Below the pieces are notes generated by a model. It had not been told where the DNA came from. It was given only the letters and a program-made list of their open reading frames with translations, and did no database searches. A DNA stretch of 62,192 nucleotides from Flavobacterium sp. UBA4098 (lineage in GTDB: Bacteria; Bacteroidota; Bacteroidia; Flavobacteriales; Flavobacteriaceae), in assembly GCA_002382495.1 (NCBI GenBank), contig DFXW01000018.1, positions 4,964 to 67,155 of the forward strand, written 5' to 3'. This document shows positions 1-8,340 of this stretch, in pieces; position 1 is the stretch's first letter; each line of letters starts with the position of its first letter. A program made the translations under genes and the position numbers.

Positions 1-176
1 GCATTCCAACTTTCTTTTACATCGCACCAATGACAACCCACATCACAACCGCCTATTCGAATAAAATAAGCCGCCGTTCCAGTATGAGAACCTTCACCTT
101 GGATGGTGTAGAATTCTTCCATCAAGGGCAACATGGCTCCTTTATTTACTTCTAATTGTATTTCTTTTGATAACAT
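1..176 (-). CDS. queE: 7-carboxy-7-deazaguanine synthase, N-terminal part (runs off left edge)
   Basis: Radical-SAM enzyme of queuosine synthesis that converts 6-carboxytetrahydropterin to 7-carboxy-7-deazaguanine. Only the first 58 codons are in the window. They contain the family segment EEFYTIQGEG and the cluster-binding motif CDVGCHWC (C-x3-C-x2-C, Cys44, Cys48, Cys51), which is the spacing expected for radical-SAM proteins. Met1, Met15 and Met19 are all possible starts; I chose the first because it keeps a plausible N-terminus. A second queuosine gene, queA, lies 13 kb away. The 3' part cannot be judged. Confidence 0.9.
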   Translation of the reverse strand, partial: MLSKEIQLEVNKGAMLPLMEEFYTIQGEGSHTGTAAYFIRIGGCDVGCHWCDVKESWN

Positions 177-251
177 CTAATTCTATTGAAGCGGCAAAGA
201 TAGTCAATTACAAAATTCATTTCCTATCTACATTCAGTTAAAAATAGACAT

Positions 252-283
252 AAAAAAACCGACAACTAATTGTCGGTTTTTTT
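252..283 (-). terminator. Rho-independent terminator after the TPR gene
   Basis: A 7-bp stem (CCGACAA / TTGTCGG, 4-nt loop) is flanked by seven A and seven T. It lies 20 nt past the stop of the TPR protein gene and ends the exbB operon. Because A and T runs flank both sides it could work in either direction. Confidence 0.85.
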
Positions 284-302
284 ATGTAATAGGTTTAGTA
301 AA

Positions 303-1970
303 CTATTTCAATTGTTTGATTGAACTCAATGCGTAAGCATTGGTTGGATCAATCACTAAAGTTTTATTGAAATACTCTACAGCTTTCACTTTATCCGTAT
401 TAGCATAGGTTGCTCCAATAGTGTTGTAACTTTCAGCAATTTTTTTAATAACTGCTGGTTTTGCAGTTTCTTCAGCTCCTTTAGCAGTTACAGCCGCTAC
501 GTATGCTTCGTAAAATTTAATGGTATTCTCATCGTTTTCCATCAAACTGTTTGTTCTTGCTTTGAATATATAGGCTTCGTAATAACTTGGCGAAGCTACC
601 AATACTTTATCAAAAGCAGCATCTGCTTTTTGAAGACCAGCAATCTCAGGTTTTACGTCTTTTTTATTATTAGCATAATACAAAGACAAACCAAGATACA
701 AGTTGTCATCTAAGTAACTTTTTGATTCTGCATTAGATGCCCCCAATTCAAAAATAGCAGCAGCTTCTTTGTATAATTTTTGACCGAACATTTTTTTACC
801 TACCTCGTTCAAATCCTCTACAGCTAAAGGTTCCATTACAATCGATTTTTGAATAGAAGCTAAACCAGCTTCGAAAGCTACTGGATCAATTGAAAGACCA
901 TCAGCACTAGTCCCTTTTTTAATTTTAGCTAAACCTAACACTTGAAAGTCTTTAGCAATAATTTTACTAGCTGGATTAGAAGTAAATGTTTCCAAAGATT
1001 GGATTGCTTTATCTACATTACCATTTTCAAAAGCAGCATATCCTAAATAACGGAAAATTCTTGGATTCACTTTATCCAATTCAATCATTTTATTCGCTTC
1101 TTCTTCTAAAGCTTTGTATTCTTTAGCTAAGATTAAAAAGTCAGCACGACGCATTCTTGAGTGGATAGAATAATCCGTCAAGTCCATGTACTTTTGGTAA
1201 TAATCAATTGCAATTTTAAAATTTTCAGCCGCTTTAGACGGTTTGTTACGAGCAATTTTATAATAGGTTTCTGCTAATTCTCTATAAACTGGACCGTAAT
1301 TTGCATTAATAGCAATCACTTCATTGTAGGCTTTTGAAGCTTCGTCATACGATTTTGCTCCTTTTAACAAAACCCCTAATTGCATTTTTGCTCTCAACAA
1401 AGTATTGTCGGCAGAAAATGCATCTCTATACGCTTTGTAAGCATCATTTTGATTGCTTAACCCATAATAAGCGTCTCCTAAAGCCAATTGTACTTGAGCA
1501 TCCATTGGGTTGTTCACTAAAGCACGCTTTAATACAGCAACCGCAGCTTTGTAATTTGGTTTTTCAGCGTTCATATACGCTCTAGCTACATACACATACT
1601 CTTCAAAATCTTTTTTGCGCATTTCTTTTGTTGCCAAAATAAACTTTGCATTTGCGGCTATTGTATCATTTCGGTCCAAATCCAATTGGCCTAAACCAAT
1701 ATTATTGAAACGAGCAGCCTCAGTTGCAACTAACCCTTTACCAAAAGAAATCGCAGCAGAATCTTTGACACTTTGATTTAAATAAACATTTCCTAAAAGG
1801 AAAGAGGCCATTCCATTTGAAGGCTTAATTTGTAGTATTGATTTTAATATCGTTTTAGCTTCTTCATACTTTTCAGCATCAATTGCCTTTTTTGCTTGAT
1901 TAATATCTTGAGCATGTCCTACTGAAACCGTAGCCAAAAGAAGTAGTCCGAAAATTTTAAATGTTTTCAT
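303..1970 (-). CDS. TPR-repeat periplasmic protein
   Basis: A 555-residue protein that starts with a clear signal peptide (MKTFKIFGLLLLATVSVGHA, cleavage likely after that Ala), followed by tetratricopeptide-type helix pairs along its length. TPR-like units such as AQVQLALGDAYYGLSNQNDA can be read directly. It should be exported and act as a protein-binding scaffold. It is the last gene of the ExbB/ExbD/TonB operon and sits 20 nt after the PstS-like lipoprotein, so it may organise or regulate the TonB motor or a substrate-binding partner in the periplasm. No enzymatic motif is visible. The role is inferred from context only. Confidence 0.8.
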   Translation of the reverse strand: MKTFKIFGLLLLATVSVGHAQDINQAKKAIDAEKYEEAKTILKSILQIKPSNGMASFLLGNVYLNQSVKDSAAISFGKGLVATEAARFNNIGLGQLDLDRNDTIAANAKFILATKEMRKKDFEEYVYVARAYMNAEKPNYKAAVAVLKRALVNNPMDAQVQLALGDAYYGLSNQNDAYKAYRDAFSADNTLLRAKMQLGVLLKGAKSYDEASKAYNEVIAINANYGPVYRELAETYYKIARNKPSKAAENFKIAIDYYQKYMDLTDYSIHSRMRRADFLILAKEYKALEEEANKMIELDKVNPRIFRYLGYAAFENGNVDKAIQSLETFTSNPASKIIAKDFQVLGLAKIKKGTSADGLSIDPVAFEAGLASIQKSIVMEPLAVEDLNEVGKKMFGQKLYKEAAAIFELGASNAESKSYLDDNLYLGLSLYYANNKKDVKPEIAGLQKADAAFDKVLVASPSYYEAYIFKARTNSLMENDENTIKFYEAYVAAVTAKGAEETAKPAVIKKIAESYNTIGATYANTDKVKAVEYFNKTLVIDPTNAYALSSIKQLK

Positions 1971-1989
1971 TTTGAGTTGTATAGTTAAT

Positions 1990-2904
1990 TTATTTTTTAT
2001 CGTTATTGATTTGATTTCTAATACTTAATTTACGTGGTGGCACTTTGTAGGGCAACAATCCTGACTTCAAAATAATTCGTTGACCAATATCACCCGCAAC
2101 AAAAGAAGCAAATCCCATTCCTAATCCGGAAAAACCTTGACAATTAACAATGTATATTTCACGCGCTAAAGCATATTTACCCTCAGCTATATTGTTTTGA
2201 TCAGGTGCGAAAAAATCATTTTGATTATTGCCTTTTACGCTTAATGCAACAACTTTATCTACATAGGGTTGCATTTCAGGTCTTGGTTGTGTTAACCAGT
2301 TTAATCCAACTACACCAATCATGCCTTCATTTTGCGATACAAATTTAATAACTTCATTGTTAGTTCCAAAAGAAAAAACTCCTTTTTGAGGAATTGTAGT
2401 TAAACCGGCTAATTTATTCATATATCGTACCGTACTTGAGTTAGCATTATCAAACACTAAACCTTTGATTTTCGGTGACGGATTTCCATTCATAAAATCT
2501 ATTACAGCCTTTATATCAACCAATGTATCCTTTGAATTGCTATTGGTAATAAGAGCTACAGCATCTAATGCAATCGGTGTAATTTTTGGAATTATTTTTC
2601 TATTCGCAAAAATTTTCATTTCATCAGCATTCAATTTTCTTGACAGCACCGCAATACTAGAAGTGTCTTTAACCAAAGATTGAATCACTTCCGTTTCTGA
2701 TTGTGCATTTATACCAATAGTCGCGTCGTACCTACTTTCAAAAATCTGAACTTGATCTTCCATCACGGGCATCAAAGTAGCATCAACAAGCAACGTTGCT
2801 TTACCTTTCAAAATCGTTTCTTGATTTACATCAACTGATTTGTTGCAGGAAATAGCTAAAAATAGAACGCAAAAAGAAACGATTAGTTTAAACGTAGAAT
2901 TCAT
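1990..2904 (-). CDS. PstS-like periplasmic substrate-binding lipoprotein
   Basis: A 304-residue protein with a lipoprotein signal (FCVLFLAISCN, lipidated Cys near residue 20) and the fold features of PstS/PBP-like-2 substrate-binding proteins: an N-terminal lobe with SETEVIQSLV and a hinge region with NSSTVRYMNKLAG. Classical PstS binds phosphate for the PstCAB ABC transporter, but no pstC, pstA or pstB is nearby. Here it lies inside a TonB-ExbBD operon, 3 nt after a small membrane protein. It may sense or deliver a ligand to the TonB system. Ligand identity is unknown. Confidence 0.75.
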   Translation of the reverse strand: MNSTFKLIVSFCVLFLAISCNKSVDVNQETILKGKATLLVDATLMPVMEDQVQIFESRYDATIGINAQSETEVIQSLVKDTSSIAVLSRKLNADEMKIFANRKIIPKITPIALDAVALITNSNSKDTLVDIKAVIDFMNGNPSPKIKGLVFDNANSSTVRYMNKLAGLTTIPQKGVFSFGTNNEVIKFVSQNEGMIGVVGLNWLTQPRPEMQPYVDKVVALSVKGNNQNDFFAPDQNNIAEGKYALAREIYIVNCQGFSGLGMGFASFVAGDIGQRIILKSGLLPYKVPPRKLSIRNQINNDKK

Positions 2905-2907
2905 AAT

Positions 2908-3138
2908 TTAATTTTTACTATCATTAATAATTCTTGTAAAACGTATAATTGAATAGACAATTAGAAGAACGCCAAAAGCAACTCTATAATTGTATTGCAT
3001 TGGAAATGGAAAGGGTTTCATGAAAATAAACAAGATACCTAAAGTAAGGTAAGACATCAAAAACAAAATCCCCATAACGAGAAGAAATCGCTCTTTGAGC
3101 GATTTCTTCTGAAAACTATTAACAAAGTTTTGTATCAT
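2908..3138 (-). CDS. Small two-helix membrane protein in the TonB operon
   Basis: A 76-residue protein with two predicted membrane segments (about residues 17-40 and 50-66) and a basic N-terminus (KKSLKER). I do not recognise a named family. It follows tonB with an overlap of about one base, which indicates tight translational coupling, and it is followed 3 nt later by the PstS-like gene. It may be an accessory subunit of the ExbB-ExbD-TonB complex, inferred from position alone. Confidence 0.65.
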   Translation of the reverse strand: MIQNFVNSFQKKSLKERFLLVMGILFLMSYLTLGILFIFMKPFPFPMQYNYRVAFGVLLIVYSIIRFTRIINDSKN

Positions 3139-3932
3139 TACTCTGCAGATTGAATAGTAATAGGAAGAGAGTAAAGTACTCTCACTTTCTTACCATTTTG
3201 CTCTCCAGGAGTCCATTTTGGACATTTGTTCAAAACACGGATAGCTTCTTTACCAGTTCCGTATCCAATATCTCTAATTACTTTGATATCTGTTAATGAA
3301 CCATCTTTTTCAACTACGAAGGTAACATACACTTTCCCTTTCAAACCATCTTCCTCTGGAGTTTGGTAATTGTTTCCAACAAACTTGTAGAATTTTTCCA
3401 TTCCACCTGGAAAATCAGGTTTTACTTCGATACCAGCGGTGTTATAAATACTGTTATCTTCTTCTACTACAGCTGCAGGACCATTCCCAACAGGTTCAAC
3501 AGTCAATTCGGCATCTGGATCCCCTTTGATGGTTTCGTTACCTAACTTCTTGTCTTTAATTTCAGTAATTTTTGGTGGTTCCTCTGTCACCTCTTCTGCT
3601 TTAGCCACAACTGGCTTAACAAATTTCACTTGATCCACTTTTGGCGGAGGTGGTGGAGGTGGTGGAAGGTCTTTTTTAGGTTCTTCCTTTTTTGGAGGTA
3701 ACTTCATGGTTACGATTTTAGTATCTAAACTATCATCATCACCTGAAGAATCTGGCAACAAACTCATAATAAGAGGTGCAGCTACAAGTACAGAGAATAA
3801 AACTGCACCAATAATTAACGCTCTAACTGTGGTTTTTGTATTTGATTTTCTAAGTTCATAAGCACCATATGTCTTATTTTTCCCTTCGAAAACAATATCA
3901 AGCCATTGATTTGTGAATATATCTAATTTCAT
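3138..3932 (-). CDS. tonB: TonB energy-transducing protein
   Basis: Couples the proton motive force to outer-membrane TonB-dependent receptors. The 264-residue protein has a cytoplasmic start containing NKTYGAYELRKS, which is usual for Bacteroidota TonB, one membrane helix at about 38-61, a Pro/Lys-rich periplasmic spacer with a run of eight prolines (about 90-97), and a C-terminal TonB domain (GKVYVTFVVEKDGSLTDIKV ... WTPGEQNGKKVRV). It is transcribed directly after two exbD genes and exbB, so the complete motor is encoded as a unit. Confidence 0.92.
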   Translation of the reverse strand: MKLDIFTNQWLDIVFEGKNKTYGAYELRKSNTKTTVRALIIGAVLFSVLVAAPLIMSLLPDSSGDDDSLDTKIVTMKLPPKKEEPKKDLPPPPPPPPKVDQVKFVKPVVAKAEEVTEEPPKITEIKDKKLGNETIKGDPDAELTVEPVGNGPAAVVEEDNSIYNTAGIEVKPDFPGGMEKFYKFVGNNYQTPEEDGLKGKVYVTFVVEKDGSLTDIKVIRDIGYGTGKEAIRVLNKCPKWTPGEQNGKKVRVLYSLPITIQSAE

Positions 3933-3969
3933 ATTTCTTAATTATTAGGTTATTGAGTAAATACTATTA

Positions 3970-4527
3970 TTATTTACCTTCTAACAATTTTTTTTCTTCA
4001 GGAGTATAGTCATTAACAATTGCATACGTTGGTACATCCACAATTGCCATTTCATCTAATATATCTACCAAGTTACGATAATTCGATTTTTTACTTGGTT
4101 TGATAATTACAATCATACCTTTATCCTTATTTCCAGTGTACTCAAGTACCAACTTTTTACGAGCTAATAACTCTTCGCGGATCCCGCCTTTTCCATAAGA
4201 AAAATCTTTTGGCGCACCACCTTTAACTGGAGTTGCTAAAAGACCAACATAACGAACTAATTTGTCGTTGTCCCCTAAAAGAATGGTCATCGTACGATTT
4301 TCATCTACTTTAACTTGGTTTTTAGGATCTGGTTTGTCTTCTTTATCTGGCAATCCCAAACTCATCGATTGGGGCTTTGACAAGGTTGTGGTCAACATAA
4401 AGAACGTAATCAATAAGAACGCTAAATCTACCATGGCTGTTAAATCAACCTTAGAGCCAGACTTTTTACTTCTTACCTTTCCATCGCCTTTTTTACCACC
4501 ACCGTCGCCGGTATTTAATTCAGCCAT
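3970..4527 (-). CDS. exbD: ExbD/TolR biopolymer transport protein (second copy)
   Basis: Proton-channel subunit of the TonB motor. It has 185 residues, a Gly/Lys-rich cytoplasmic start (to about residue 28) and a single membrane helix carrying the essential Asp (Asp34 in KVDLTAMVDLAFLL). A periplasmic domain follows. It lies 17 nt downstream of another exbD that differs strongly in sequence, so the motor probably uses a hetero-oligomer of two ExbD types, as is common in Bacteroidota. Confidence 0.9.
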   Translation of the reverse strand: MAELNTGDGGGKKGDGKVRSKKSGSKVDLTAMVDLAFLLITFFMLTTTLSKPQSMSLGLPDKEDKPDPKNQVKVDENRTMTILLGDNDKLVRYVGLLATPVKGGAPKDFSYGKGGIREELLARKKLVLEYTGNKDKGMIVIIKPSKKSNYRNLVDILDEMAIVDVPTYAIVNDYTPEEKKLLEGK

Positions 4528-4544
4528 TTTAGTATCTTTTTATA

Positions 4545-5156
4545 TTATTTATCTTTTGCTCTTAAACCAGTAACTAAATTAAAGCTATTGATTTTTTGGT
4601 CTTGTAAAATATCCATTACTTTTTTAATAGCTGGATATTCTTCTCTAGCATCTCCTTTGATTGCAATTTGCAATTCTTTATCTTGTAGTTCAATGTTTGC
4701 AATACGTGCATTTTGAATCCATTGAGACAACTGATTGTCTAAAGAATCTTTAGGAATACCAGGTTGTAAATCAGCTTTACTTCTGTCTGAGCTTTTCATT
4801 GCAATTAATTGCTTTAGGCTTGTAATTGGCACTCCAATTCCTTCCATTAAAGCAAATTTTGCTGATTCTTCTTCAGTAAAAGCAACTTCATACTTTTGAC
4901 CCATTAATTCTAAAGTTCTTTTTCTAACTTCTCTACCTTTTAAGTCAAAGAAAACTTTTCCTTTTCCTACAGTAATAGTAGCTAAATCAGTGTCTGGCAA
5001 TTTGGTTTGTACCGTTGATGCTGGGGTATCTACTGGTAACGGTTCTGGAATTTTGGCTGTAGCAGTCAAAATAAAGAAAGTTAGCAATAGAAAGGCAACA
5101 TCACACATAGCCGTCATATCAATAGACGCAGCTTTTTTGGACGCTTTTACAGCCAT
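4545..5156 (-). CDS. exbD: ExbD/TolR biopolymer transport protein (first copy)
   Basis: Partner of ExbB in the TonB motor. The 203-residue protein has the conserved membrane-embedded Asp19 in IDMTAMCDVAFLLLTFFI, then a periplasmic region rich in charged residues. It starts 68 nt after exbB. Its periplasmic part is longer than in the second copy and shows little similarity to it, which suggests division of labour, not a recent duplication. Confidence 0.9.
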   Translation of the reverse strand: MAVKASKKAASIDMTAMCDVAFLLLTFFILTATAKIPEPLPVDTPASTVQTKLPDTDLATITVGKGKVFFDLKGREVRKRTLELMGQKYEVAFTEEESAKFALMEGIGVPITSLKQLIAMKSSDRSKADLQPGIPKDSLDNQLSQWIQNARIANIELQDKELQIAIKGDAREEYPAIKKVMDILQDQKINSFNLVTGLRAKDK

Positions 5157-5224
5157 AACTTTATATTTTATAATTTAAATAAGTGCGTTTCTAATACTAG
5201 AAAACTTATTTAATTAATTATTAA

Positions 5225-6043
5225 TTATTTTTTTGTACTTCTGAAGTGTCTGTAAGTATTTACAATTGTATTACCAGCCTCATCAATAGAATAAGTCAAA
5301 GTATCAATTTTAGAAGTAAACAAGTTATAAGTAACAATTGCTAATGCAGAAGTAGAGATACCTGTTGCAGTGTTAATCAATGCTTCAGAAATACCATTTG
5401 CAAGTGCAGCTTGATCTGGAGTTCCAGCAGAAGCTAACGCACCAAACGCTTTAATCATCCCTGTTACAGTTCCTAACAAACCTGCTAATGTACCTAAAGA
5501 TACTAAAGTAGAGATAATAGTCATGTGTTTCTCTAACATTGGCATTTCTAATGAAGTAGCTTCTTCGATTTCTTTGTGAATAGTTTCAGCAGCAGCTTCG
5601 CTATCTAATCCTTCCGCTTTAACGTCTTGGTATTTCAATAATGCAGATTTGATTGCATTGGCAACAGAACCTTGTTGTTTGTCACATGAAGCAATAGCAG
5701 CATCAATGTCTCCTTTAGTAATACTTGCTTGAACAGTTTTCATGAAAACATCTAAGTTTCCTTTTCCAGCTGCTTTTGAAATAACTGCAAAACGCTCAAA
5801 AGAGAAAACAATTACCATCAATAAACATCCTAACAAAATTGGAACGATAGGACCTCCTTTATATACCATAGCTAAATAGTTTCCTGGTAGTGGGTGACCT
5901 GTATTTACGCCTCCTTCAAAGTTAGCTCCATTACCCATGATAAAATTCCAAATAATCCATCCTACAAAAATACATGCTGCGATGATAATTCCTGAAATTG
6001 CTCCTCCACCTTTTGGTCCATTTTCTTTTTTAACGTTTGCCAT
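5225..6043 (-). CDS. exbB: ExbB/TolQ/MotA-family proton channel protein
   Basis: Forms the inner-membrane proton channel of the TonB motor. The 272-residue protein has an extra N-terminal membrane helix (about 14-37), a second near 64-86, and two conserved C-terminal helices, including GTLAGLLGTVTGMIKAFGA (about 183-202) and the INTATGISTSALAIVTYNLF segment. The extra N-terminal helix is typical of Bacteroidota ExbB. It is the first gene of a seven-gene operon with its own promoter about 66 nt upstream of the start codon. Confidence 0.92.
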   Translation of the reverse strand: MANVKKENGPKGGGAISGIIIAACIFVGWIIWNFIMGNGANFEGGVNTGHPLPGNYLAMVYKGGPIVPILLGCLLMVIVFSFERFAVISKAAGKGNLDVFMKTVQASITKGDIDAAIASCDKQQGSVANAIKSALLKYQDVKAEGLDSEAAAETIHKEIEEATSLEMPMLEKHMTIISTLVSLGTLAGLLGTVTGMIKAFGALASAGTPDQAALANGISEALINTATGISTSALAIVTYNLFTSKIDTLTYSIDEAGNTIVNTYRHFRSTKK

Positions 6044-6108
6044 TTTTTTTAATTTTAATAGTTTTAAATAATTTAATTTTTTAGTGTTTAAATAAACTTG
6101 TAGTGGAG

Positions 6109-6116
6109 CAAATTTA
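6109..6116 (-). promoter_or_regulatory. Bacteroidota -7 promoter element for exbB operon
   Basis: TAAATTTG on the minus strand followed by C, an exact match to the TAnnTTTG consensus used by the Bacteroidota primary sigma factor. A clear -33 TTG is not visible. It would give an exbB leader of roughly 60 nt. Confidence 0.6.
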
Positions 6117-6490
6117 TATTTTTAGTTTAAATAAAAAAACTTTTTTTAATTTAATTAGTGTTAATTTTAGTCAAGCCAATTGAATTTTTTTTTGAAATTA
6201 ATTTTTTTAATAAAAAATACATAACGAAATCGATTGTTTAATACTAATAACACATTTACAAGCCTTGTATTTAACTAATTTGTCAATTTAACTTCATAAA
6301 AATTTTGGATATAAAATTTTTATTTTTTTTAAAAAAACGTTGTAGTTAGCGTTTATTACCTAAAAATAGTCCGGAATTAAGCCCCATCAATAGTCTTTAT
6401 TTTAATACTAAAAAAAGTATTGACTATAACTATTAAATACAGAATAAAAACTAGACTAGTAATTGAAACCTATTTTTCTATTAGAATTAA
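6117..6490. other. AT-rich intergenic stretch with no gene found
   Basis: Between the exbB and cupin promoters the DNA is very AT-rich, with poly-A/T tracts and only short ORFs. One small hairpin (AATACT / AGTATT around a six-A loop, near 6400-6420) is visible. I see no RNA gene, repeat family or protein signal. Confidence 0.6.
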
Positions 6491-6498
6491 TATGTTTG
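6491..6498 (+). promoter_or_regulatory. -7 promoter element for the cupin gene
   Basis: TATGTTTG followed by C matches TAnnTTTG exactly. Transcription would start near 6505, which rules out the in-frame upstream TTG at 6463 as start and supports ATG 6571. Confidence 0.65.
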
Positions 6499-6570
6499 CA
6501 ATCTAATCTCAAATCCATAAACGGATTAGATTCAATTCAGCTTATAATTAATGGAGACAAATACAACATT

Positions 6571-6936
6571 ATGAAAAAATATACCTTACAAAAAAACCCA
6601 TTCGTTGTCCCTACTACTGACGGGAAATTAATTGAAGAGCATCACGGCCTTGCGAGTACTTACAATCCAAATGTATCTGTGGCACATATGATAGCACCTC
6701 CTGGATGGAGCGAACCTTTTCAAACACCCGAATTCGAAGAGTATACCTATATAATAAGTGGTAAAAAACAATTTATTGTGGAAAATGAAACAATAATATT
6801 AGAAGCTGGGCAATCTATTAAAATTGAAAAAAATACAAGAGTTCAATATTCCAACCCATTTGAGATAGCTTGTGAATACATTGCTATTTGTAAACCGGCA
6901 TTTGATTTTACCAAAGTACACAGAGAAGAAGGATAG
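6571..6936 (+). CDS. Cupin-domain protein
   Basis: A small single-domain cupin of 121 residues. The beta-barrel core is visible in MIAPPGWSEPFQTPEFEEYTY, followed by the glycine-rich turn ISGKKQFIVENETIILEAGQSI. The usual HxH pair of the first cupin motif is not obvious, so metal binding is uncertain; Glu and Tyr residues could substitute. An open frame extends 36 codons upstream to a TTG, but that segment contains the promoter and is not protein-like. The gene is tail-to-tail with kmo with only one base between the stop codons. No specific function can be assigned. Confidence 0.75.
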   Translation: MKKYTLQKNPFVVPTTDGKLIEEHHGLASTYNPNVSVAHMIAPPGWSEPFQTPEFEEYTYIISGKKQFIVENETIILEAGQSIKIEKNTRVQYSNPFEIACEYIAICKPAFDFTKVHREEG

Positions 6937-6937
6937 T

Positions 6938-8281
6938 TTATTTATCTTGAAGTAATTCCAAGATTTTGTTTTCCACTTCAACTGAATCCCAAATGAATTC
7001 AATATTGTCCATTCGCAACACCTCTTCCATAATTGTATTTTGGGCATCGCCAATAGCCAATGCTTCGGCATAAGGTCGGTCGCTAAAAGTTACTCTACTA
7101 TACAATGGAATCCACAAGTCGGGGTATTTGTCTGAAAATACCTTTTCTATTTTCTTTTGCAACAAGAATTTCTCATCGGCAGTTTTGGTACTCATCTCCA
7201 TAAAATTGCGATACGATAATTCTGCAATGGCATCTGCATTTGGTTTTCTTGATTTTTGGTATTCTGAAAGAATTGTTTTCCAATCGTTTCCATACAATTG
7301 CATCATTTCGTTCAATACAGTAATATCTTCAAAACCTGCATTCATGCCTTGGCCATAAAAAGGAACGATTGCATGACAAGCATCTCCTATCAATGCAATT
7401 TTGTCTTCGTATGCCCATGGAAAACACTTCATGGTTACCAATGTACTTGTTGGGTTTTTAAAAAAGTCTTCCGCCAACATTGGAATTACCTCAATGGAGT
7501 CTGGGAAATTTTTGGCAAAAAAAGCTTTTACCAAATTAATATCTTTTAATTCTGCTAACGAATTGTCACCTTCAAAAGGCATGAATAAAGTACAGGTAAA
7601 ACTTCCGTCTAAATTAGGCAAGGCAATTAACATATATTCGCCTCGGGGCCAAATATGGAAGGAATTCGGATCTAATTTATGAGTTCCGTCTGGATTCGCA
7701 GGAATATTTAATTCTTTATAGCCAATTTTTAAAAATTCTTGCGAGTAGTCAAACATACTTTGGCGTTGCATGCGGTGGCGAATTCGAGAGAAAGCACCAT
7801 CTGCACCAAATACCATATCATATTTTTTTTCTTCCCAAGCACCACGTTCCGATTCGCCAATATGTAAAGTAGCATCGGCAAGAGTCACATCCCAGATTTT
7901 TTGTTCGAAAAAGAATTCGGCTCCTGCGGCTTCCGCCAAATCAATCATTTTACGATTCAAAAGACCTCTTGAAATTGAATAGATCGCTTCTCCTTCTTGT
8001 CCGTAGGCTTGAAAATTCAATTTGTCAACCAAATGGATCGCGCGTTTGCCCATAGGAATGGCAATTTGACGAACAGCATCACTAACGCCTACTCCATCTA
8101 ACGCTTTCCAACCGCGATTCGACATGGCTAAATTTATGGAGCGGCCCGAAAATTCAATTTGACGAATATCTGGACTTCTGTCATAAATATGAACGGTATG
8201 ACCTGCTTTGCGCAAATAGATTGCTAATAATGATCCTACTAATCCGGAACCAACTATTGCAATTTTTTGAGGAGTCTGCAT
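6938..8281 (-). CDS. kmo: Kynurenine 3-monooxygenase
   Basis: FAD- and NADPH-dependent aromatic hydroxylase that converts L-kynurenine to 3-hydroxykynurenine in tryptophan catabolism. The 447-residue protein has the N-terminal dinucleotide motif GSGLVG (residues 11-16), the kynurenine-monooxygenase segment FSGRSINLAMSNRGWKAL, and the second FAD motif IGDACHAIVPFYGQGMNAG near 300-320. Length matches the family. Kynureninase, the next enzyme, is encoded 3.2 kb away on the same strand. It has its own promoter just upstream. 3-Hydroxyanthranilate dioxygenase is not in the window. Confidence 0.95.
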   Translation of the reverse strand: MQTPQKIAIVGSGLVGSLLAIYLRKAGHTVHIYDRSPDIRQIEFSGRSINLAMSNRGWKALDGVGVSDAVRQIAIPMGKRAIHLVDKLNFQAYGQEGEAIYSISRGLLNRKMIDLAEAAGAEFFFEQKIWDVTLADATLHIGESERGAWEEKKYDMVFGADGAFSRIRHRMQRQSMFDYSQEFLKIGYKELNIPANPDGTHKLDPNSFHIWPRGEYMLIALPNLDGSFTCTLFMPFEGDNSLAELKDINLVKAFFAKNFPDSIEVIPMLAEDFFKNPTSTLVTMKCFPWAYEDKIALIGDACHAIVPFYGQGMNAGFEDITVLNEMMQLYGNDWKTILSEYQKSRKPNADAIAELSYRNFMEMSTKTADEKFLLQKKIEKVFSDKYPDLWIPLYSRVTFSDRPYAEALAIGDAQNTIMEEVLRMDNIEFIWDSVEVENKILELLQDK

Positions 8282-8301
8282 GACTAATTTTAAAAGTTGG
8301 G

Positions 8302-8309
8302 CAAAAATA
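8302..8309 (-). promoter_or_regulatory. -7 promoter element for kmo
   Basis: TATTTTTG followed by C, an exact TAnnTTTG match, about 20 nt upstream of the kmo start codon. Confidence 0.6.
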
Positions 8310-8340
8310 ATTATAAAAACGAACTAACTCTTACTTCTAG

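Noticed and set aside
6463..6570. Upstream extension of the cupin gene from a TTG
   Set aside because: It includes the TAnnTTTG promoter element and a hairpin, and the added residues do not resemble a cupin N-terminus.
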